Positions 1 to 9,553 of a stretch of DNA of 64,000 bases are shown piece after piece. Location of the stretch: NCBI GenBank assembly GCA_016194585.1, contig JACQBG010000020.1, positions 26,790 through 90,789 of the forward strand. Direction: 5' to 3'. The DNA is from Gemmatimonadota bacterium. GTDB lineage: Bacteria > Gemmatimonadota > Gemmatimonadetes > Gemmatimonadales > Gemmatimonadaceae. The notes under the pieces are model-generated. The model worked only from the letters and a program-made list of their open reading frames with translations, was not told the DNA's origin and made no database searches. A program made the position numbers and the translations under genes. Every line of letters starts with the position of its first letter. The first letter of the stretch is position 1.

Positions 1-1
1 C

Positions 2-2320
2 GCGGACATCGAAGTCGCCGGCATCGCGTCGGGTAAGGCGCTGGTGATCGTCGAGTCGCCGGCCAAGGCGAAGACGATCGGCAAGTATCTGGGGTCGACC
101 TACGCCGTGAAGGCGACGGTCGGGCACATCCGCGACCTGCCGACGAAGACACTCGGCATCGATCTCGAGAACGGCTTCGAGCCGGACTACGTCACCATCC
201 CGGGCAAGGAGAAGACGGTCGGCGAACTCAAGGCCGCGGCGAAGAGCGCGCGTGCCGTGTTCATCGCGACCGACCCTGACCGCGAGGGTGAGGCGATCGC
301 CTGGCACGTGCAGAGCCAGATCAAGGGGCGTAACGCGCCGCCGATCAAGCGGGTGCTCTTCCACGAGATCACGAAGGAAGCGGTGAACCGCGCCATCGAG
401 CGCGCGGGGGACATCGACCAGCGCAAGGTCGACGCGCAGCAGGCGCGCCGCGTGCTCGACCGCCTCGTCGGCTACAAGGCGAGTCCGGTGCTGTGGAAGA
501 CGGTGAAGAAGGGACTCTCGGCGGGGCGCGTGCAGACGGTGGCACTGCGCCTGCTCGTCGAGCGCGAGCGTGAGATTCGCGCGTTCCGTCCCACGGAGTA
601 CTGGACCATCGCCGCGGCGCTCGAGCACGATGGGCAGCCGTTCACGGCGAAGCTGCACCATCTCGACGGCAACAAGCCGACGATCCCCGACGAGGCGGCC
701 GCGAAGGCGATCCTCGACGACCTCGCCGGACGCAAGACGTTCGACGTCACCGACATCAAGCGGCGCGAGCGGCGCAAGAATCCCGCCGAGCCGTTCAAGA
801 CGAGCACCTTGCAGCAGGAGGCCGCGAAGAAGCTCGGATTCGGCAGCAAGCGCACGATGCGGCTCGCGCAGAACCTCTATGAGGGCATCGAACTCGGGAA
901 GGCCGAGGGCTCGGTGGGTCTCATCACGTACATGCGTACCGACTCGACGCGCGTCGCCGAGAGCGCGGTGGCGCAGGCGCGCGACTTCCTGCGGGCGCAG
1001 TACTCCGAGGCCTACCTCGCGAAGCAGCCGATGCTGTACGGCGCGGCCGGCGACGCGAACGCGCAGGACGCGCACGAGGGCATCCGCCCGACCGATCCGA
1101 CGCGTTCGCCCGACGCGGTGCAGAAGTATCTCTCGCCCGAGCAGTTCAAGCTCTACCAGCTCATCTGGCAGCGCTTCATGGCGAGCCAGATGGCGCCGGC
1201 CGTGTTCGACACGACGACGGTCGACTTCGACTTCGCCGGCAAGGCGCACCAGTACCTGTTCCGGGCCACCGGCTCGGTGATCAAGTTCCAGGGGTTCCTC
1301 TCGCTGTACAAGGAGTCGCGCGAGGAGGGCGAGGGGAAGGCGCTCGAGGACGAGCAGGCGCTGCCGGCGATCGAGCCGGGCGAACACGTGCCGGTGCGCG
1401 AGGTGAAGCCGACGCAGCACTTCACGGAGCCGCCGCCGCGTTTCTCCGAGGCGTCGCTCGTGAAGGAGCTCGAGCGGCTCGGCATCGGCCGCCCGTCGAC
1501 GTACGCGAGCATCATTTCCACGCTCACCGAGCGGCACTACGCCGAGCTCGAGCAGCGGCGTTTCTTCCCGACGCCGCTCGGCGAGAGCGTCGAGAAGGTG
1601 ATGGTGAAGCAGTTCCCGCACGAGTTCAATGTCGGCTTCACCGCGTCGATGGAGCGTGAGCTCGACAAGGTCGAGGAGGGCGCCATGCCGTGGCAGCGCG
1701 TCCTCAAGGAGTTCTATTCGCCGTTCGAGAAGGCGCTCTCGGCCGTGGACTACGAGGGGCTCATCCGCGAGGCGCACGACCTCACGGGGCTCGAGAACGA
1801 GAAGTGTCCGCAGTGCGGCGGCAAGCTGCTCGCGAAGGGCGGCTTCTTCGGACCGTTCGTCGCCTGCGAGAACCACCCGAAGACGTGCAAGTACACGCGG
1901 CCGCTCAAGGGGGAGAAGCAGCCCCCGGTGATGACCGACTATCCGTGCCCGCTGTGCGGCAAGCCGATGGTCGTGCGTCGCGGACGCAGCGGCGAGTTCC
2001 TCGGCTGCTCGACGTTCCCCAAGTGCCGCGGCACGCGGTCGATGCCCACCGGGGTGAAGTGCCCGAAGGACGGCGGCGACATCGCGGCGCGTCGCTCGAA
2101 GAAGCGCGGCAAGGCGTTCTACGGCTGCGAGAACTACCCGACGTGCGACTTCGTGTGCTGGGACAAGCCGGTGGCGGAGACGTGCGCCGAGTGCGGCAAC
2201 GTCGGCGCCGAGTCGAAGTCGAACAAGACGCGCGGGTCGTACCGCAAATGCCTGAAGTGCGGCAACGAGTGGAGCGTCGCCGAGCCGGCGGAGGCGGAGG
2301 CGGAACCCGCCGGTGCCTGA
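2..2320 (+). CDS. topA: DNA topoisomerase I (5' end cut by window)
   Basis: Type IA topoisomerase, which relaxes negative supercoils through a 5'-phosphotyrosine intermediate. The frame is open from base 2 and the first start-like codon (GTG at 44) lies inside the conserved ALVIVESPAKAKTIGKYLG toprim strand, so the true start is upstream of the window. Counting from GTG 44, TDPDREGEAIAWH carries the acidic Mg-binding residues. The catalytic tyrosine is in GLITYMRTDSTR (about residue 296). The C-terminal quarter holds several paired-cysteine zinc ribbons, starting with CPQCGG and then CPLCG, CPKDGG and CAECGN. At about 760 residues the size is normal for the family. The stop overlaps the start of trmFO by 8 bases, so the two are probably co-transcribed. 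Confidence 0.97.
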   Translation, partial: ADIEVAGIASGKALVIVESPAKAKTIGKYLGSTYAVKATVGHIRDLPTKTLGIDLENGFEPDYVTIPGKEKTVGELKAAAKSARAVFIATDPDREGEAIAWHVQSQIKGRNAPPIKRVLFHEITKEAVNRAIERAGDIDQRKVDAQQARRVLDRLVGYKASPVLWKTVKKGLSAGRVQTVALRLLVEREREIRAFRPTEYWTIAAALEHDGQPFTAKLHHLDGNKPTIPDEAAAKAILDDLAGRKTFDVTDIKRRERRKNPAEPFKTSTLQQEAAKKLGFGSKRTMRLAQNLYEGIELGKAEGSVGLITYMRTDSTRVAESAVAQARDFLRAQYSEAYLAKQPMLYGAAGDANAQDAHEGIRPTDPTRSPDAVQKYLSPEQFKLYQLIWQRFMASQMAPAVFDTTTVDFDFAGKAHQYLFRATGSVIKFQGFLSLYKESREEGEGKALEDEQALPAIEPGEHVPVREVKPTQHFTEPPPRFSEASLVKELERLGIGRPSTYASIISTLTERHYAELEQRRFFPTPLGESVEKVMVKQFPHEFNVGFTASMERELDKVEEGAMPWQRVLKEFYSPFEKALSAVDYEGLIREAHDLTGLENEKCPQCGGKLLAKGGFFGPFVACENHPKTCKYTRPLKGEKQPPVMTDYPCPLCGKPMVVRRGRSGEFLGCSTFPKCRGTRSMPTGVKCPKDGGDIAARRSKKRGKAFYGCENYPTCDFVCWDKPVAETCAECGNVGAESKSNKTRGSYRKCLKCGNEWSVAEPAEAEAEPAGA

Positions 2321-3704
2321 GGCGACCCGTCCGCCGGCGGTCACGGTCGTCGGCGGCGGCCTCGCGGGGAGCGAGGCGGCGTTCCAGCTCGCCGAGCGCG
2401 GGTACGAGGTCGTGCTGCGCGAGATGCGTCCCGTGCGCGGCACCCCGGCCCACAAGACCGACCGGCTCGCCGAGCTGGTGTGCTCGAACACGTTCAAGAG
2501 CACCGAGGTCACCAACGCGCACGGGCTGCTGAAGGCCGAGATGCGCGCGCTGGGCTCGCTGCTCATGCGGGCGGCGGACGCGGCGCGGGTGCCCGCGGGG
2601 AGCGCGCTCGCCGTCGACCGCGACGTGTTCAGCGCCGCCGTGCACGAGCGCGTCGCCTCGCACCCGCGGGTGCGGATCGAGCGCGGCGAGGTGACGGCGT
2701 TGCCGTCGCCGGGGATCATCGCCACCGGACCGCTCACGAGCGACGCGCTCGCGCAGGCGATCGGCGCGCGCCTCGGCGTCGCCTCGCTCGCCTTCTACGA
2801 CGCGATCGCGCCGATCGTGGCGGTGGAGAGCGTCGACGAGACGGTCGCGTTCCGCGCCGCCCGCTACGACAAGGAGACGATGTCGGGCGCGGGGGACGAG
2901 GGGGCGTACCTCAACTGTCCGATGGACCGCGCGCAGTACGAGGCGTTCCTCGACGCGCTCACCGCGGCCGACCAGCATCACGGCCACGAGTTCGACGCCG
3001 TGCCGTACTTCGAAGGGTGCATGCCCATCGAGGAGATGGCGAAGCGCGGGAGGGAGTCGCTCCGGTTCGGGCCGATGAAGCCGGTGGGCCTCGACGATCC
3101 GCGCACCGGACGGTGGGCGTATGCCGTGGTGCAGTTGCGGCGCGAGGATCGCGCGGGCCGCATGTGGAACCTCGTCGGCTTCCAGACGCGGCTGCGCATC
3201 CCCGAGCAGCAGCGGGTGTTCCGCATGATCCCCGGACTCGAGCAGGCGGAGTTTCTCCGCTTCGGGAGCATCCACCGCAACTCGTACGTGAACTCGCCGG
3301 CCTCGCTCACGCCGCATCTCTCGCTGCGCGACGACCCGCGCGTGCTGTTCGCCGGCCAGCTGACGGGAGTCGAGGGGTACACCGAGAGCACGGCGACGGG
3401 GCTGCTCGCGGCGATCAACCTCGACCGCCTGCTGCGCGGACTCGAACCCGTCGTGCCGCCGCCGACGACCATGCTCGGCGCACTCTACCGCTACATGCGC
3501 GAGGCGGAACCGAAGCACTTCCAACCGATGAACGCGAACTTCGGCCTGCTCGAGGAACTCGCGACGGTGCCGCGCGACAAGGCGAAGAAGCGCGCGCTCT
3601 ACGCCGAGCGGGCGCTGGCCGAGTTGGCGTCGTGGATGACGCGGCACGACGTGCAGCCGGTGGCGCTCGATGGCGCCGCCTCGCCGGCGGCCGATCGGGG
3701 CTAG
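2313..3704 (+). CDS. trmFO: Folate-dependent tRNA m5U54 methyltransferase
   Basis: Flavoprotein that makes 5-methyluridine at position 54 of tRNA using methylenetetrahydrofolate as carbon donor. The 463-residue product begins with a GTG inside the topA stop region. It has the FAD-binding GGGLAGSEAA loop at residues 14-23. Both cysteines used by the family appear in context: ELVCSNTFKS and FEGCMPIEEMAKRG. The GidA-like C-terminal motif FAGQLTGVEGYTES is intact. The topA-trmFO pairing is common in bacteria that use TrmFO instead of TrmA. The gene ends tail-to-tail with the downstream kinase gene, both stops lying in one CTAG. Confidence 0.96.
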   Translation: MPEATRPPAVTVVGGGLAGSEAAFQLAERGYEVVLREMRPVRGTPAHKTDRLAELVCSNTFKSTEVTNAHGLLKAEMRALGSLLMRAADAARVPAGSALAVDRDVFSAAVHERVASHPRVRIERGEVTALPSPGIIATGPLTSDALAQAIGARLGVASLAFYDAIAPIVAVESVDETVAFRAARYDKETMSGAGDEGAYLNCPMDRAQYEAFLDALTAADQHHGHEFDAVPYFEGCMPIEEMAKRGRESLRFGPMKPVGLDDPRTGRWAYAVVQLRREDRAGRMWNLVGFQTRLRIPEQQRVFRMIPGLEQAEFLRFGSIHRNSYVNSPASLTPHLSLRDDPRVLFAGQLTGVEGYTESTATGLLAAINLDRLLRGLEPVVPPPTTMLGALYRYMREAEPKHFQPMNANFGLLEELATVPRDKAKKRALYAERALAELASWMTRHDVQPVALDGAASPAADRG

Positions 3705-4393
3705 CGCGGCTCCAGCGCGCCGCGCGCGCGGCGGTGCTCGGCCGGCCAGAGCTCCGTCTGCGGGATCTCCCCCTCGAGCTCGCGCCGCACGAGCGCCGCG
3801 ATCTGCTCGGCCGCCGACGGGTCGGCGATGAGGTCGTAGTCGCGCACGTCGAGCTTCAGCAGGCGGCACTTCCGGAACGAGCCCACCCAGCGTTCGTAGC
3901 GCTCGTGGAGGGCGGCGAAGTAGGCCGGGTCGGCGTCGCGTTCCTTCGGGCGCCCGCGCGTCGCGATGCGCTCGAGGATCGTGTCGAGGGGGCCGTGAAG
4001 GTAGATCAGGAGGCGCGGCGGCCTGGCGGCGGGCGCGTGGAGCAGCTCGCCGTAGAGCCGCTGGTAGAGCTGCCACTCGTCGGGGCTCATGTAGCCCTGC
4101 TCGAAGAGCCCGCGCGCGAAGATCTCCGCGTCCTCGTACCAGGTGCGGTCGAGCACCCAGCTGCCGCCGATCCCCCGCATCTTGCGCATCGAGGCGAAGC
4201 GGGTGGCGAGGAAGTGAAGTTGGAGGTGGAGGCCGAAGGCCTTCATCCCCTCCGGACCCGCGTAGAACTTGCCGAGCCAGGGGTTCTCGTCGTCGACGCT
4301 CTCGAGCGCCAACTGCATGCCGAACCGCTCGGCCAGCGCCCGTGACAGCGTGGTCTTCCCCGAGCCGATCATCCCCGCGACGCCGAGCAGCAT
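3701..4393 (-). CDS. Deoxynucleoside kinase family protein
   Basis: A 230-residue P-loop kinase of the dCK/dGK (dNK) family, expected to phosphorylate deoxynucleosides for nucleotide salvage. GMIGSGKT at residues 7-14 is the Walker A loop. WVLDRTWYEDAEIF matches the family DR[ST] motif with the catalytic acidic residue. RGRPKERDAD fits the arginine-rich lid. Length and motif order are normal. The substrate base cannot be read from the sequence. It converges on trmFO, sharing the palindromic CTAG, and is divergent from the PepSY gene with only 60 bases between them. Confidence 0.88.
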   Translation of the reverse strand: MLLGVAGMIGSGKTTLSRALAERFGMQLALESVDDENPWLGKFYAGPEGMKAFGLHLQLHFLATRFASMRKMRGIGGSWVLDRTWYEDAEIFARGLFEQGYMSPDEWQLYQRLYGELLHAPAARPPRLLIYLHGPLDTILERIATRGRPKERDADPAYFAALHERYERWVGSFRKCRLLKLDVRDYDLIADPSAAEQIAALVRRELEGEIPQTELWPAEHRRARGALEPR

Positions 4394-4453
4394 TCGCGTA
4401 ATCTACTGCGTATTTTCCGGGTCGGCTGCGCCGTCGGGCTTCTCTCCTCCCCC

Positions 4454-5020
4454 ATGATGCATATCAACAAGACGCGTTTTTTCCGCCAATGGCACCGCTG
4501 GATCGGATGGGTCGCCGCGCTCTTCCTGACGTGGGCGGCGGGCACCGGCATCCTCGTCGCCGCCCGCGAGTTCTGGGGGGAGGACGAGGCGATCCGCGAG
4601 GCGACGCGCGACCTCGTGAGCCCGGTGCTGACCACGTCGCCGGCCGCGGCGTTCGGCGACCCCGTGGGGCGTGCGATGGCGTCCGCGGCGAAGTCCGCGC
4701 CCGGCGCGCCCATCGACAAGATCGAGGTGCAGTTCAAGGGGAAGCAGCCCACGGTGACGGTGTACACCGGCAAGCCCACCGGCGGCGAGGACCGCAAGCT
4801 CGTGTTCGACGCCAATACCGGCGCGCTGCTCCGCAACGAGGATTACGCCGACAAGCCGTTCCTCACGCGATTGCACAGCGGCGAGGCGTTCGGCGACGGC
4901 GGGCTCGTCGCGGGGATGCTCTGGGGCTTCGCGCTGCTCCTCATGAGCGTGAGCGGCACGGTGATCTACCTGCGGATGCACCGGCCCAACCGCACGGGAC
5001 TCAAGAAGGTGTTCTGGTAG
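4454..5020 (+). CDS. PepSY-domain membrane protein
   Basis: A 188-residue protein of PepSY-associated TM type. An N-terminal transmembrane segment (about residues 15-37, preceded by FFRQWHRWIGW) is followed by a periplasmic region. There, KIEVQFKGKQPTVTVYTG and KLVFDANTGALL form a PepSY-like fold. A second TM helix near the C-terminus is followed by a basic tail. Relatives occur next to iron or heme uptake genes or act as membrane anchors, but no such neighbours are present here. Function unassigned. The next gene starts 30 bases on. Confidence 0.75.
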   Translation: MMHINKTRFFRQWHRWIGWVAALFLTWAAGTGILVAAREFWGEDEAIREATRDLVSPVLTTSPAAAFGDPVGRAMASAAKSAPGAPIDKIEVQFKGKQPTVTVYTGKPTGGEDRKLVFDANTGALLRNEDYADKPFLTRLHSGEAFGDGGLVAGMLWGFALLLMSVSGTVIYLRMHRPNRTGLKKVFW

Positions 5021-5049
5021 ATCGCGCCGGGCGCGGTATCATTCAGGTG

Positions 5050-5979
5050 ATGCCCGCGCCCGCCGCCCCCTTCGTCGCCGCCTTCCTCACGCACCTCGAG
5101 AAGGAGCGCGACGTCGCGCCGAACACCGTCAAGGCGTACCGCCGCGACCTCGACGAGTTCTGCGCCTTCCTCGGCGCCCACTACGGCGCCGCGTCGTGGG
5201 ACTGGGAGAAGGTCGACCGGCTGACGATGCGCGGGTTCCTGGCGCACCTCACGCGCCGCGGCCTCGCCAAACGCTCGATGGCGCGCGCTCTCTCCGCCGT
5301 GCGCACCTTCTATGCGTTCCTGCATCGCAACGACCTCGTCGAGACGAACCCCGCGCGCGCCGTCGGCTCGCCGAAGCTCGAGAAGTACCTCCCGGGGCAC
5401 CTCGACCGCCGCCAGGTGGAGACGCTCTTCGCCGCGGCCGCGACGCGCGCCGGGGAAGGGAAGTACACCGACGTGCGCGACCTCGCGATCCTCGAGCTGT
5501 TCTACTCGGCGGGACTGCGGCTTTCGGAATTGCGCGGCGTGAACCGCGCCGACCTCGACCTGCTTGCCGGGCTCGTGAAGGTGCGCGGCAAGGGGCGCAA
5601 GGAGCGGATCGTACCGGTGGGGAAGCACGCCCAGCTCGCGCTGCGCAACTACGAGCGGGTGCGTGACCTGCTCTGCAAGAAGCTCGGCTTGGCGGCCGAC
5701 CGCACGGCGTTCTTCCTGAGCCAACGCGGCAAGCGGATGAGCGTGAAGGGCGTGCAGAACGCCGTGACGCACTGGCTCGCGCAGGTGGACGAGGGGGCCG
5801 GGCTCTCGACGCACGCGCTGCGCCACACGTTCGCGACGCACCTGCTCGACGCGGGCGCCGACCTGCGTGCCGTGCAGGAGCTGCTCGGCCACGCTTCGAT
5901 CGCGACGACGCAGATCTACACGCACACAAGCGTCGAGCGGCTCCGCCAGGTGTACAAGACCGCGCATCCGAGGGCGTGA
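5050..5979 (+). CDS. Tyrosine recombinase XerC/XerD family
   Basis: A 309-residue site-specific tyrosine recombinase, likely one of the Xer pair that resolves chromosome dimers at dif. The N-terminal SAM-like core-binding domain ([20 protein letters not shown]) spans about residues 1-110. The catalytic domain shows the first Arg in [10 protein letters not shown], a Lys in [19 protein letters not shown] with the His-x-x-Arg pair, LLGHAS with the second His, and the nucleophile Tyr in TTQIYTH. ATG 5050 is chosen because the reading frame upstream is an alternative frame of the PepSY gene. Whether this is XerC or XerD cannot be settled from motifs alone. The stop overlaps the next start. Confidence 0.93.
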   Translation: MPAPAAPFVAAFLTHLEKERDVAPNTVKAYRRDLDEFCAFLGAHYGAASWDWEKVDRLTMRGFLAHLTRRGLAKRSMARALSAVRTFYAFLHRNDLVETNPARAVGSPKLEKYLPGHLDRRQVETLFAAAATRAGEGKYTDVRDLAILELFYSAGLRLSELRGVNRADLDLLAGLVKVRGKGRKERIVPVGKHAQLALRNYERVRDLLCKKLGLAADRTAFFLSQRGKRMSVKGVQNAVTHWLAQVDEGAGLSTHALRHTFATHLLDAGADLRAVQELLGHASIATTQIYTHTSVERLRQVYKTAHPRA

Positions 5980-6497
5980 TGCGCGACTCTGTCCGCACGA
6001 CCCGGTCGCTCGGCATCGTCGTCGTGGGCGCGCTCGTGGCGAACGTCACGGGCATCGGCTACTACGCCATGCTCCGCCCCGACGTGCGGGCGACCGTCGA
6101 CGATCTGGCGACGATCGCGTTCGTCTGGCGCGATTACGTCGTCTCGATCGCGATCGTCGTCGGCGTGTACGAGGCGCTCACCTGGGGACTCACCTGGCTG
6201 CCGCTGCGCCGACGCGCCGACGCCGCGCACGAGCCCTCGCGCCGCCAGGCGTTCTTCGTCTTCGCGATGTCGTGGTTCGGCGCCGCCCTCTGGGCGTCGG
6301 CCCTCGCCGGGGCGATGGGCGGCAGCCTGGACAACGTGGGACTGGCGGTGATCCGCTGGGGATACTGGGGGTTCGCCGTCGGTGGCCCGGCGGCGCTGGT
6401 CGTGTGGTGGCTCGCGCACCGGCGCAACCTGCGGTTCATCCGGCACGGCGGTCACCGGCACGACCCCGATCAGTCGTTGCCGCCTCTCGTCCCTTAG
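5979..6497 (+). CDS. Hypothetical four-helix membrane protein
   Basis: A 172-residue protein with four hydrophobic stretches (around residues 10-30, 45-70, 88-112 and 125-147), so an integral inner-membrane protein. The C-terminal tail is basic and histidine-rich ([11 protein letters not shown]). The ATG at 5979 overlaps the recombinase stop as TGATG, and a GTG three bases earlier is an alternative. No family recognised. It is probably co-transcribed with the recombinase and followed by a hairpin terminator. Confidence 0.7.
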   Translation: MRDSVRTTRSLGIVVVGALVANVTGIGYYAMLRPDVRATVDDLATIAFVWRDYVVSIAIVVGVYEALTWGLTWLPLRRRADAAHEPSRRQAFFVFAMSWFGAALWASALAGAMGGSLDNVGLAVIRWGYWGFAVGGPAALVVWWLAHRRNLRFIRHGGHRHDPDQSLPPLVP

Positions 6498-6514
6498 GCG
6501 CCGCGACTCACGTC

Positions 6515-6539
6515 GGCCGGCGCCCGAAGCGCGCCGGCC
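6515..6539. terminator. Hairpin between convergent genes
   Basis: A perfect 9-bp stem (GGCCGGCGC / GCGCCGGCC) with a 7-base loop sits between the plus-strand membrane-protein gene and the minus-strand dehydratase gene. There is no U-tract, so it may act only as a weak or factor-assisted terminator. Confidence 0.5.
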
Positions 6540-6550
6540 AGCGATTCGCG

Positions 6551-7519
6551 CTACGCACACACCGCCGCGCGCAGCCCAGCCTCGCTGAGATTCCCGCCGC
6601 AGAGCACGATCGCCACGCGCTGCCCCGCGAACTCGGCCGCGTGCGCCTTCAGCGCCGCGAGCCCCGCCGCGCCTGCGCCCTCGGCGATGTTGTGCGTGAG
6701 CCGGATGAGGTCGCGGATCCCCTCGTAGAGCGCCGCGTCGCTCACCTGGAAGAAACCGGCGAGTCCCGCCTTGAGCGCGTCGAACGTCATCGCGTACGCG
6801 GCGCCGGTGGCGATCCCCTCGGCCATCGTCTCCACCGGGAGCCCCGACAGCCGCTCGCCGCGCCGCCACGACTCGTATTGCGCGGGCGCGCCCTCCGAGC
6901 CCACGGCGTACACGCGCAACGATGGCTTGCGCGCCGCCGCGACCGTGAGCGCGCCCACCGCCTGCGAGCCGCCGCCGAGCGCGATGAGCACCGCGTCGAG
7001 CGCCGGCTGCTGCTCGAGCATCTCGAGGGTCATCGTGCCCGCGCCGGCGATCACATCGCGGTTGTTCGTCGAGTGCACCAGCGTCATCCCGCGCTCGGCG
7101 CAGATGCGCTGGCAGGCGGCCATCGTCTCGTCGTAGCGCGCGCCCACCTCGATAAGTTCGGCGCCCATGGCGCGGATCGCGGCGTTCTTCTCCGGGTTGT
7201 TCCCCACCGGCACGCAGATCGCCGCCGGCACGCCGAGGAGTCGCGCGGCGTAGGCGACCCCCTGGCCGTGGTTCCCCGTGCTGGCGCCGATCACGCCGCG
7301 CGCCGCCTGCTCGGGCGAGAGCGCCAGGATGCTGTTCAGCCCGTTGCGGATCTTGAAGCTCTGCGTGGGCTGGTGGTTCTCGTTCTTCACCCACACTTCG
7401 ATGCCGTGTCCGACGAGCGCGTCGAGCAGGGGATACTGGCGCAGCGGCGTCGGCGTGAGGTGCGCTGCGAGGCGGTCGCGTGCCGCGAGGACGTCGTCGA
7501 AGGTGATCGGGGAGGTCAT
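6551..7519 (-). CDS. PLP-dependent threonine/serine dehydratase
   Basis: A 322-residue fold-type II PLP enzyme that deaminates threonine or serine to 2-oxobutyrate or pyruvate. The Schiff-base lysine is K56 in QSFKIRNG. The phosphate-gripping loop is [12 protein letters not shown] and the glycine loop is [10 protein letters not shown]. No C-terminal ACT regulatory domain is present, so it resembles the short catabolic type (TdcB or racemase/dehydratase) more than feedback-regulated IlvA. A broader-specificity ammonia-lyase is possible. It stands alone on the minus strand after a hairpin. Confidence 0.88.
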   Translation of the reverse strand: MTSPITFDDVLAARDRLAAHLTPTPLRQYPLLDALVGHGIEVWVKNENHQPTQSFKIRNGLNSILALSPEQAARGVIGASTGNHGQGVAYAARLLGVPAAICVPVGNNPEKNAAIRAMGAELIEVGARYDETMAACQRICAERGMTLVHSTNNRDVIAGAGTMTLEMLEQQPALDAVLIALGGGSQAVGALTVAAARKPSLRVYAVGSEGAPAQYESWRRGERLSGLPVETMAEGIATGAAYAMTFDALKAGLAGFFQVSDAALYEGIRDLIRLTHNIAEGAGAAGLAALKAHAAEFAGQRVAIVLCGGNLSEAGLRAAVCA

Positions 7520-7528
7520 CCCCGAAGT

Positions 7529-7738
7529 CTACCGGCTTCGGGTCGTCCCGGCGACGGGAGCGACGCGCCCCGGCTCCACGAGGGCGCGCGTGCGGCCGGC
7601 GCGCATGATCGCGGTCGGCACGAGCGCCGCGTAGGCCACCACGAGCAGCACGGCGGCGACTGCGTCGTGTCCGGCGACGAGCGCCGCATAGCCGCCGGCG
7701 AGCACGAGCGCGGCGAGAAGCGCCGAGCCGAACGTCAC
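7529..7738 (-). CDS. Small two-helix membrane protein
   Basis: A 69-residue protein starting at a GTG whose last bases overlap the upstream stop (GTGA, 4 bases). Two hydrophobic helices (about residues 4-22 and 26-45) are followed by an Arg-rich tail. It is the third gene of the sigma factor operon by position and overlap. Function unknown. Confidence 0.6.
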   Translation of the reverse strand: MTFGSALLAALVLAGGYAALVAGHDAVAAVLLVVAYAALVPTAIMRAGRTRALVEPGRVAPVAGTTRSR

Positions 7739-8280
7739 TGCGGGTTCACCAGGTCGAGCCGCGTCGCGCGGCGCCCGCCGGGGAGCGTATCGAGCGCCGG
7801 CGCGTCGGTCACCCACCCGGTGTCGTCCACGACGTACGCGTACCGGTGCCGGCCACGCGCCATCGCGACGTCGGCGACCCATACGCCGTCGGCGCCGCGG
7901 GCGAGCGCCGTGCGCTGCGTGCCCCAGTCGTTGAAGTCGCCCACGAGCGCGACGCGCGCCGCCGCCGGCGCGGTGAAGGCGAACCGCACGAGCAGCAGGG
8001 TGTCGCGGATCGACGACCCGCGCGCGAGCACGTGCGCGCCGGGCGCGAGCGCGGCACCCTCGCCCCCGGCGCGCAGCCACACCCCGCCGGCCACGGCGAT
8101 GGTGAGCGACGCCGCGAGCGCCGTGCCGAGCAGCGGTGAGATCCACCCGGCGCGCCGCGGACGCTGCGCCTCGCGACGCACCGCGCTCATCACGCGGGCA
8201 CGGGCGATCGCCCCCAAGTGGGGGGTGCGCCGCATCTCGCGGTGCAGGGTATCGGGAAGTCGGTCGTCAGACGGCAGCAC
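7735..8280 (-). CDS. CBM48-domain membrane protein in anti-sigma position
   Basis: A 181-residue protein. The N-terminal ~45 residues are charged and cytoplasmic, and one TM helix spans about residues 46-70. A periplasmic glycogen-recognition-like domain follows ([23 protein letters not shown]), typical of CBM48/AMPK-beta folds. It overlaps the ECF sigma gene by 14 bases, which is where an anti-sigma factor normally sits. The size and single-TM topology also fit an anti-sigma factor, but no zinc-binding HxxxCxxC motif is visible. Carbohydrate sensing across the membrane is a plausible inference, unproven. Confidence 0.72.
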   Translation of the reverse strand: MLPSDDRLPDTLHREMRRTPHLGAIARARVMSAVRREAQRPRRAGWISPLLGTALAASLTIAVAGGVWLRAGGEGAALAPGAHVLARGSSIRDTLLLVRFAFTAPAAARVALVGDFNDWGTQRTALARGADGVWVADVAMARGRHRYAYVVDDTGWVTDAPALDTLPGGRRATRLDLVNPQ

Positions 8281-8803
8281 GGGTCCCCTCCATCAGCATG
8301 CGCAGGCGATCCACGGCCCGCTTCACGCGCATCTTGAGTGCGGAGACGCCGGCGCCGGTGAGCGCCGCCATCTCGTCGAAACTGAGGTCCTCGCCGAAAC
8401 GCAGCGCGAGCGCCTCGCGCTGGTCGTCGGGGAGTTGCGCCACGGCGCGCGCGAGTTCGTCGCGCGTCGCCAGTCGTTCGCTCACGTCCTCGCCGGGCTC
8501 GAACTCGAAGTCGGCGGCTTCGAGCGGCTCGAACGTGCGCCGCCGCGCTGCCGCCGTGCGGCACCGGTTCACGAGGATGCGCAGCAGCCAGGCGCTCATC
8601 TGCTCCCGCTCCTCGTATCGCGGCAACGCCCGGTACGCGCGCACGAACGTCTCCTGCACCACCTCTTCGGCGTCGGCGCGGTTCTGCAGCAGGTGCATCG
8701 CGTAGCGCATCAGGCGGTCGTGGTACCGATCCACCAGTACCGCGAACGCGTCGATGTCGCCGGCTTTCACCCGCTGGATGGCGTCGAGATCGGAGGCGGT
8801 CAC
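8267..8803 (-). CDS. ECF-type RNA polymerase sigma factor
   Basis: A 178-residue sigma70-family ECF factor. Region 2 (about residues 15-80) includes [29 protein letters not shown]. Region 4 (about residues 118-168) contains [15 protein letters not shown] and the helix-turn-helix [28 protein letters not shown]. The start is GTG 8803 with no strong Shine-Dalgarno. It heads a three-gene minus-strand operon with the CBM48 protein and a small membrane protein, and is divergent from hslV. Autoregulation from the 8804-8986 intergenic space is likely but not shown. Confidence 0.93.
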   Translation of the reverse strand: MTASDLDAIQRVKAGDIDAFAVLVDRYHDRLMRYAMHLLQNRADAEEVVQETFVRAYRALPRYEEREQMSAWLLRILVNRCRTAAARRRTFEPLEAADFEFEPGEDVSERLATRDELARAVAQLPDDQREALALRFGEDLSFDEMAALTGAGVSALKMRVKRAVDRLRMLMEGTRAAV

Positions 8804-8912
8804 GAAGATAGAACCCCGGGGAGGGCGGTAAGGTCACAAGCGCTACGACCGTGCGCGGCATATCGTTCACCGCGCCCCGTGCGCAGTGGCCTGAGCCACC
8901 CGCAATCCGTTG

Positions 8913-8947
8913 CCGGTGAATGGTTTACGGTGGACCGTCCACCGTAC
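8913..8947 (+). repeat. Five-heptamer array upstream of hslV
   Basis: Read in 7-base steps the sequence is CCGGTGA ATGGTTT ACGGTGG ACCGTCC ACCGTAC. The last 18 bases (8930-8947) are identical to 22821-22838 upstream of the sigma54 activator. Inverted pairs (GGTGGAC/GTCCACC) give hairpin potential. The array ends 39 bases before the hslV ATG. Confidence 0.75.
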
Positions 8948-8986
8948 CTGGTACCCTCGCGGTCGACGCTCGAGGTATCTTTCGGC

Positions 8987-9532
8987 ATGGCACTCCCAAC
9001 CATCCACGCCACCACCATCCTCGCCGTGCGCCGCGGCGACACCGTCGCCATCGGTGGCGACGGTCAGGTGACGGTCGGCGACACCGTGATGAAGGCCAAC
9101 GCCACGAAGGTGCGCGTGCTCAAGGGCGGCAAAGTGCTCGCCGGCTTCGCCGGCGCCGCGGCCGACGCCTTCACGCTCTTCGAGAAGTTCGAGGAGAAGC
9201 TCGAGCGCCATCCCGACAACCTCCAGCGCGCCGCCGTCGAGCTCGCCAAGGACTGGCGGTCCGACCGCGTGCTGCGCCGGCTCGAGGCGCTGCTCGTCGT
9301 CGTCGACCGCCACACGGGCTTCGTGCTGAGCGGCACGGGCGAGATCATCGAACCCGACGACGGCGTGTTCGCGATCGGGTCGGGCGGGCCGTACGCGCAG
9401 GCGGCCGCGCGAGCGCTGCTGCAGGAGACGGCGCTCGCGCCGCGCGAGATCGTCGAGAAGGCACTCGCCATCGCCGGCGACATCTGCATCTACACGAACC
9501 GCAACATCACGGTCGTCGAGCCGGCCAGCTGA
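8987..9532 (+). CDS. hslV: ATP-dependent protease peptidase subunit HslV
   Basis: Proteasome-like peptidase of the HslUV (ClpQY) protease, 181 residues. The N-terminal nucleophile threonine follows an 8-residue leader (MALPTIHA before [10 protein letters not shown]), so a short propeptide would be removed. The family core is intact: [38 protein letters not shown] and [17 protein letters not shown]. The start at ATG 8987 agrees with this processing. Its partner hslU lies 0.9 kb downstream but is separated by an opposing gene. Confidence 0.96.
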   Translation: MALPTIHATTILAVRRGDTVAIGGDGQVTVGDTVMKANATKVRVLKGGKVLAGFAGAAADAFTLFEKFEEKLERHPDNLQRAAVELAKDWRSDRVLRRLEALLVVVDRHTGFVLSGTGEIIEPDDGVFAIGSGGPYAQAAARALLQETALAPREIVEKALAIAGDICIYTNRNITVVEPAS

Positions 9533-9553
9533 CCGGGCCCGCGCGGCGGGTCG

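Noticed and set aside
4489..5979. A 496-residue recombinase reading through from the PepSY gene
   Set aside because: The first ~185 codons are an out-of-frame translation of the PepSY gene; the recombinase domain begins cleanly at ATG 5050.
5867..9532. A 1221-residue plus-strand protein ending in HslV
   Set aside because: The long open frame is a GC-rich shadow antisense to the dehydratase and sigma operon; only the last 181 codons are HslV.
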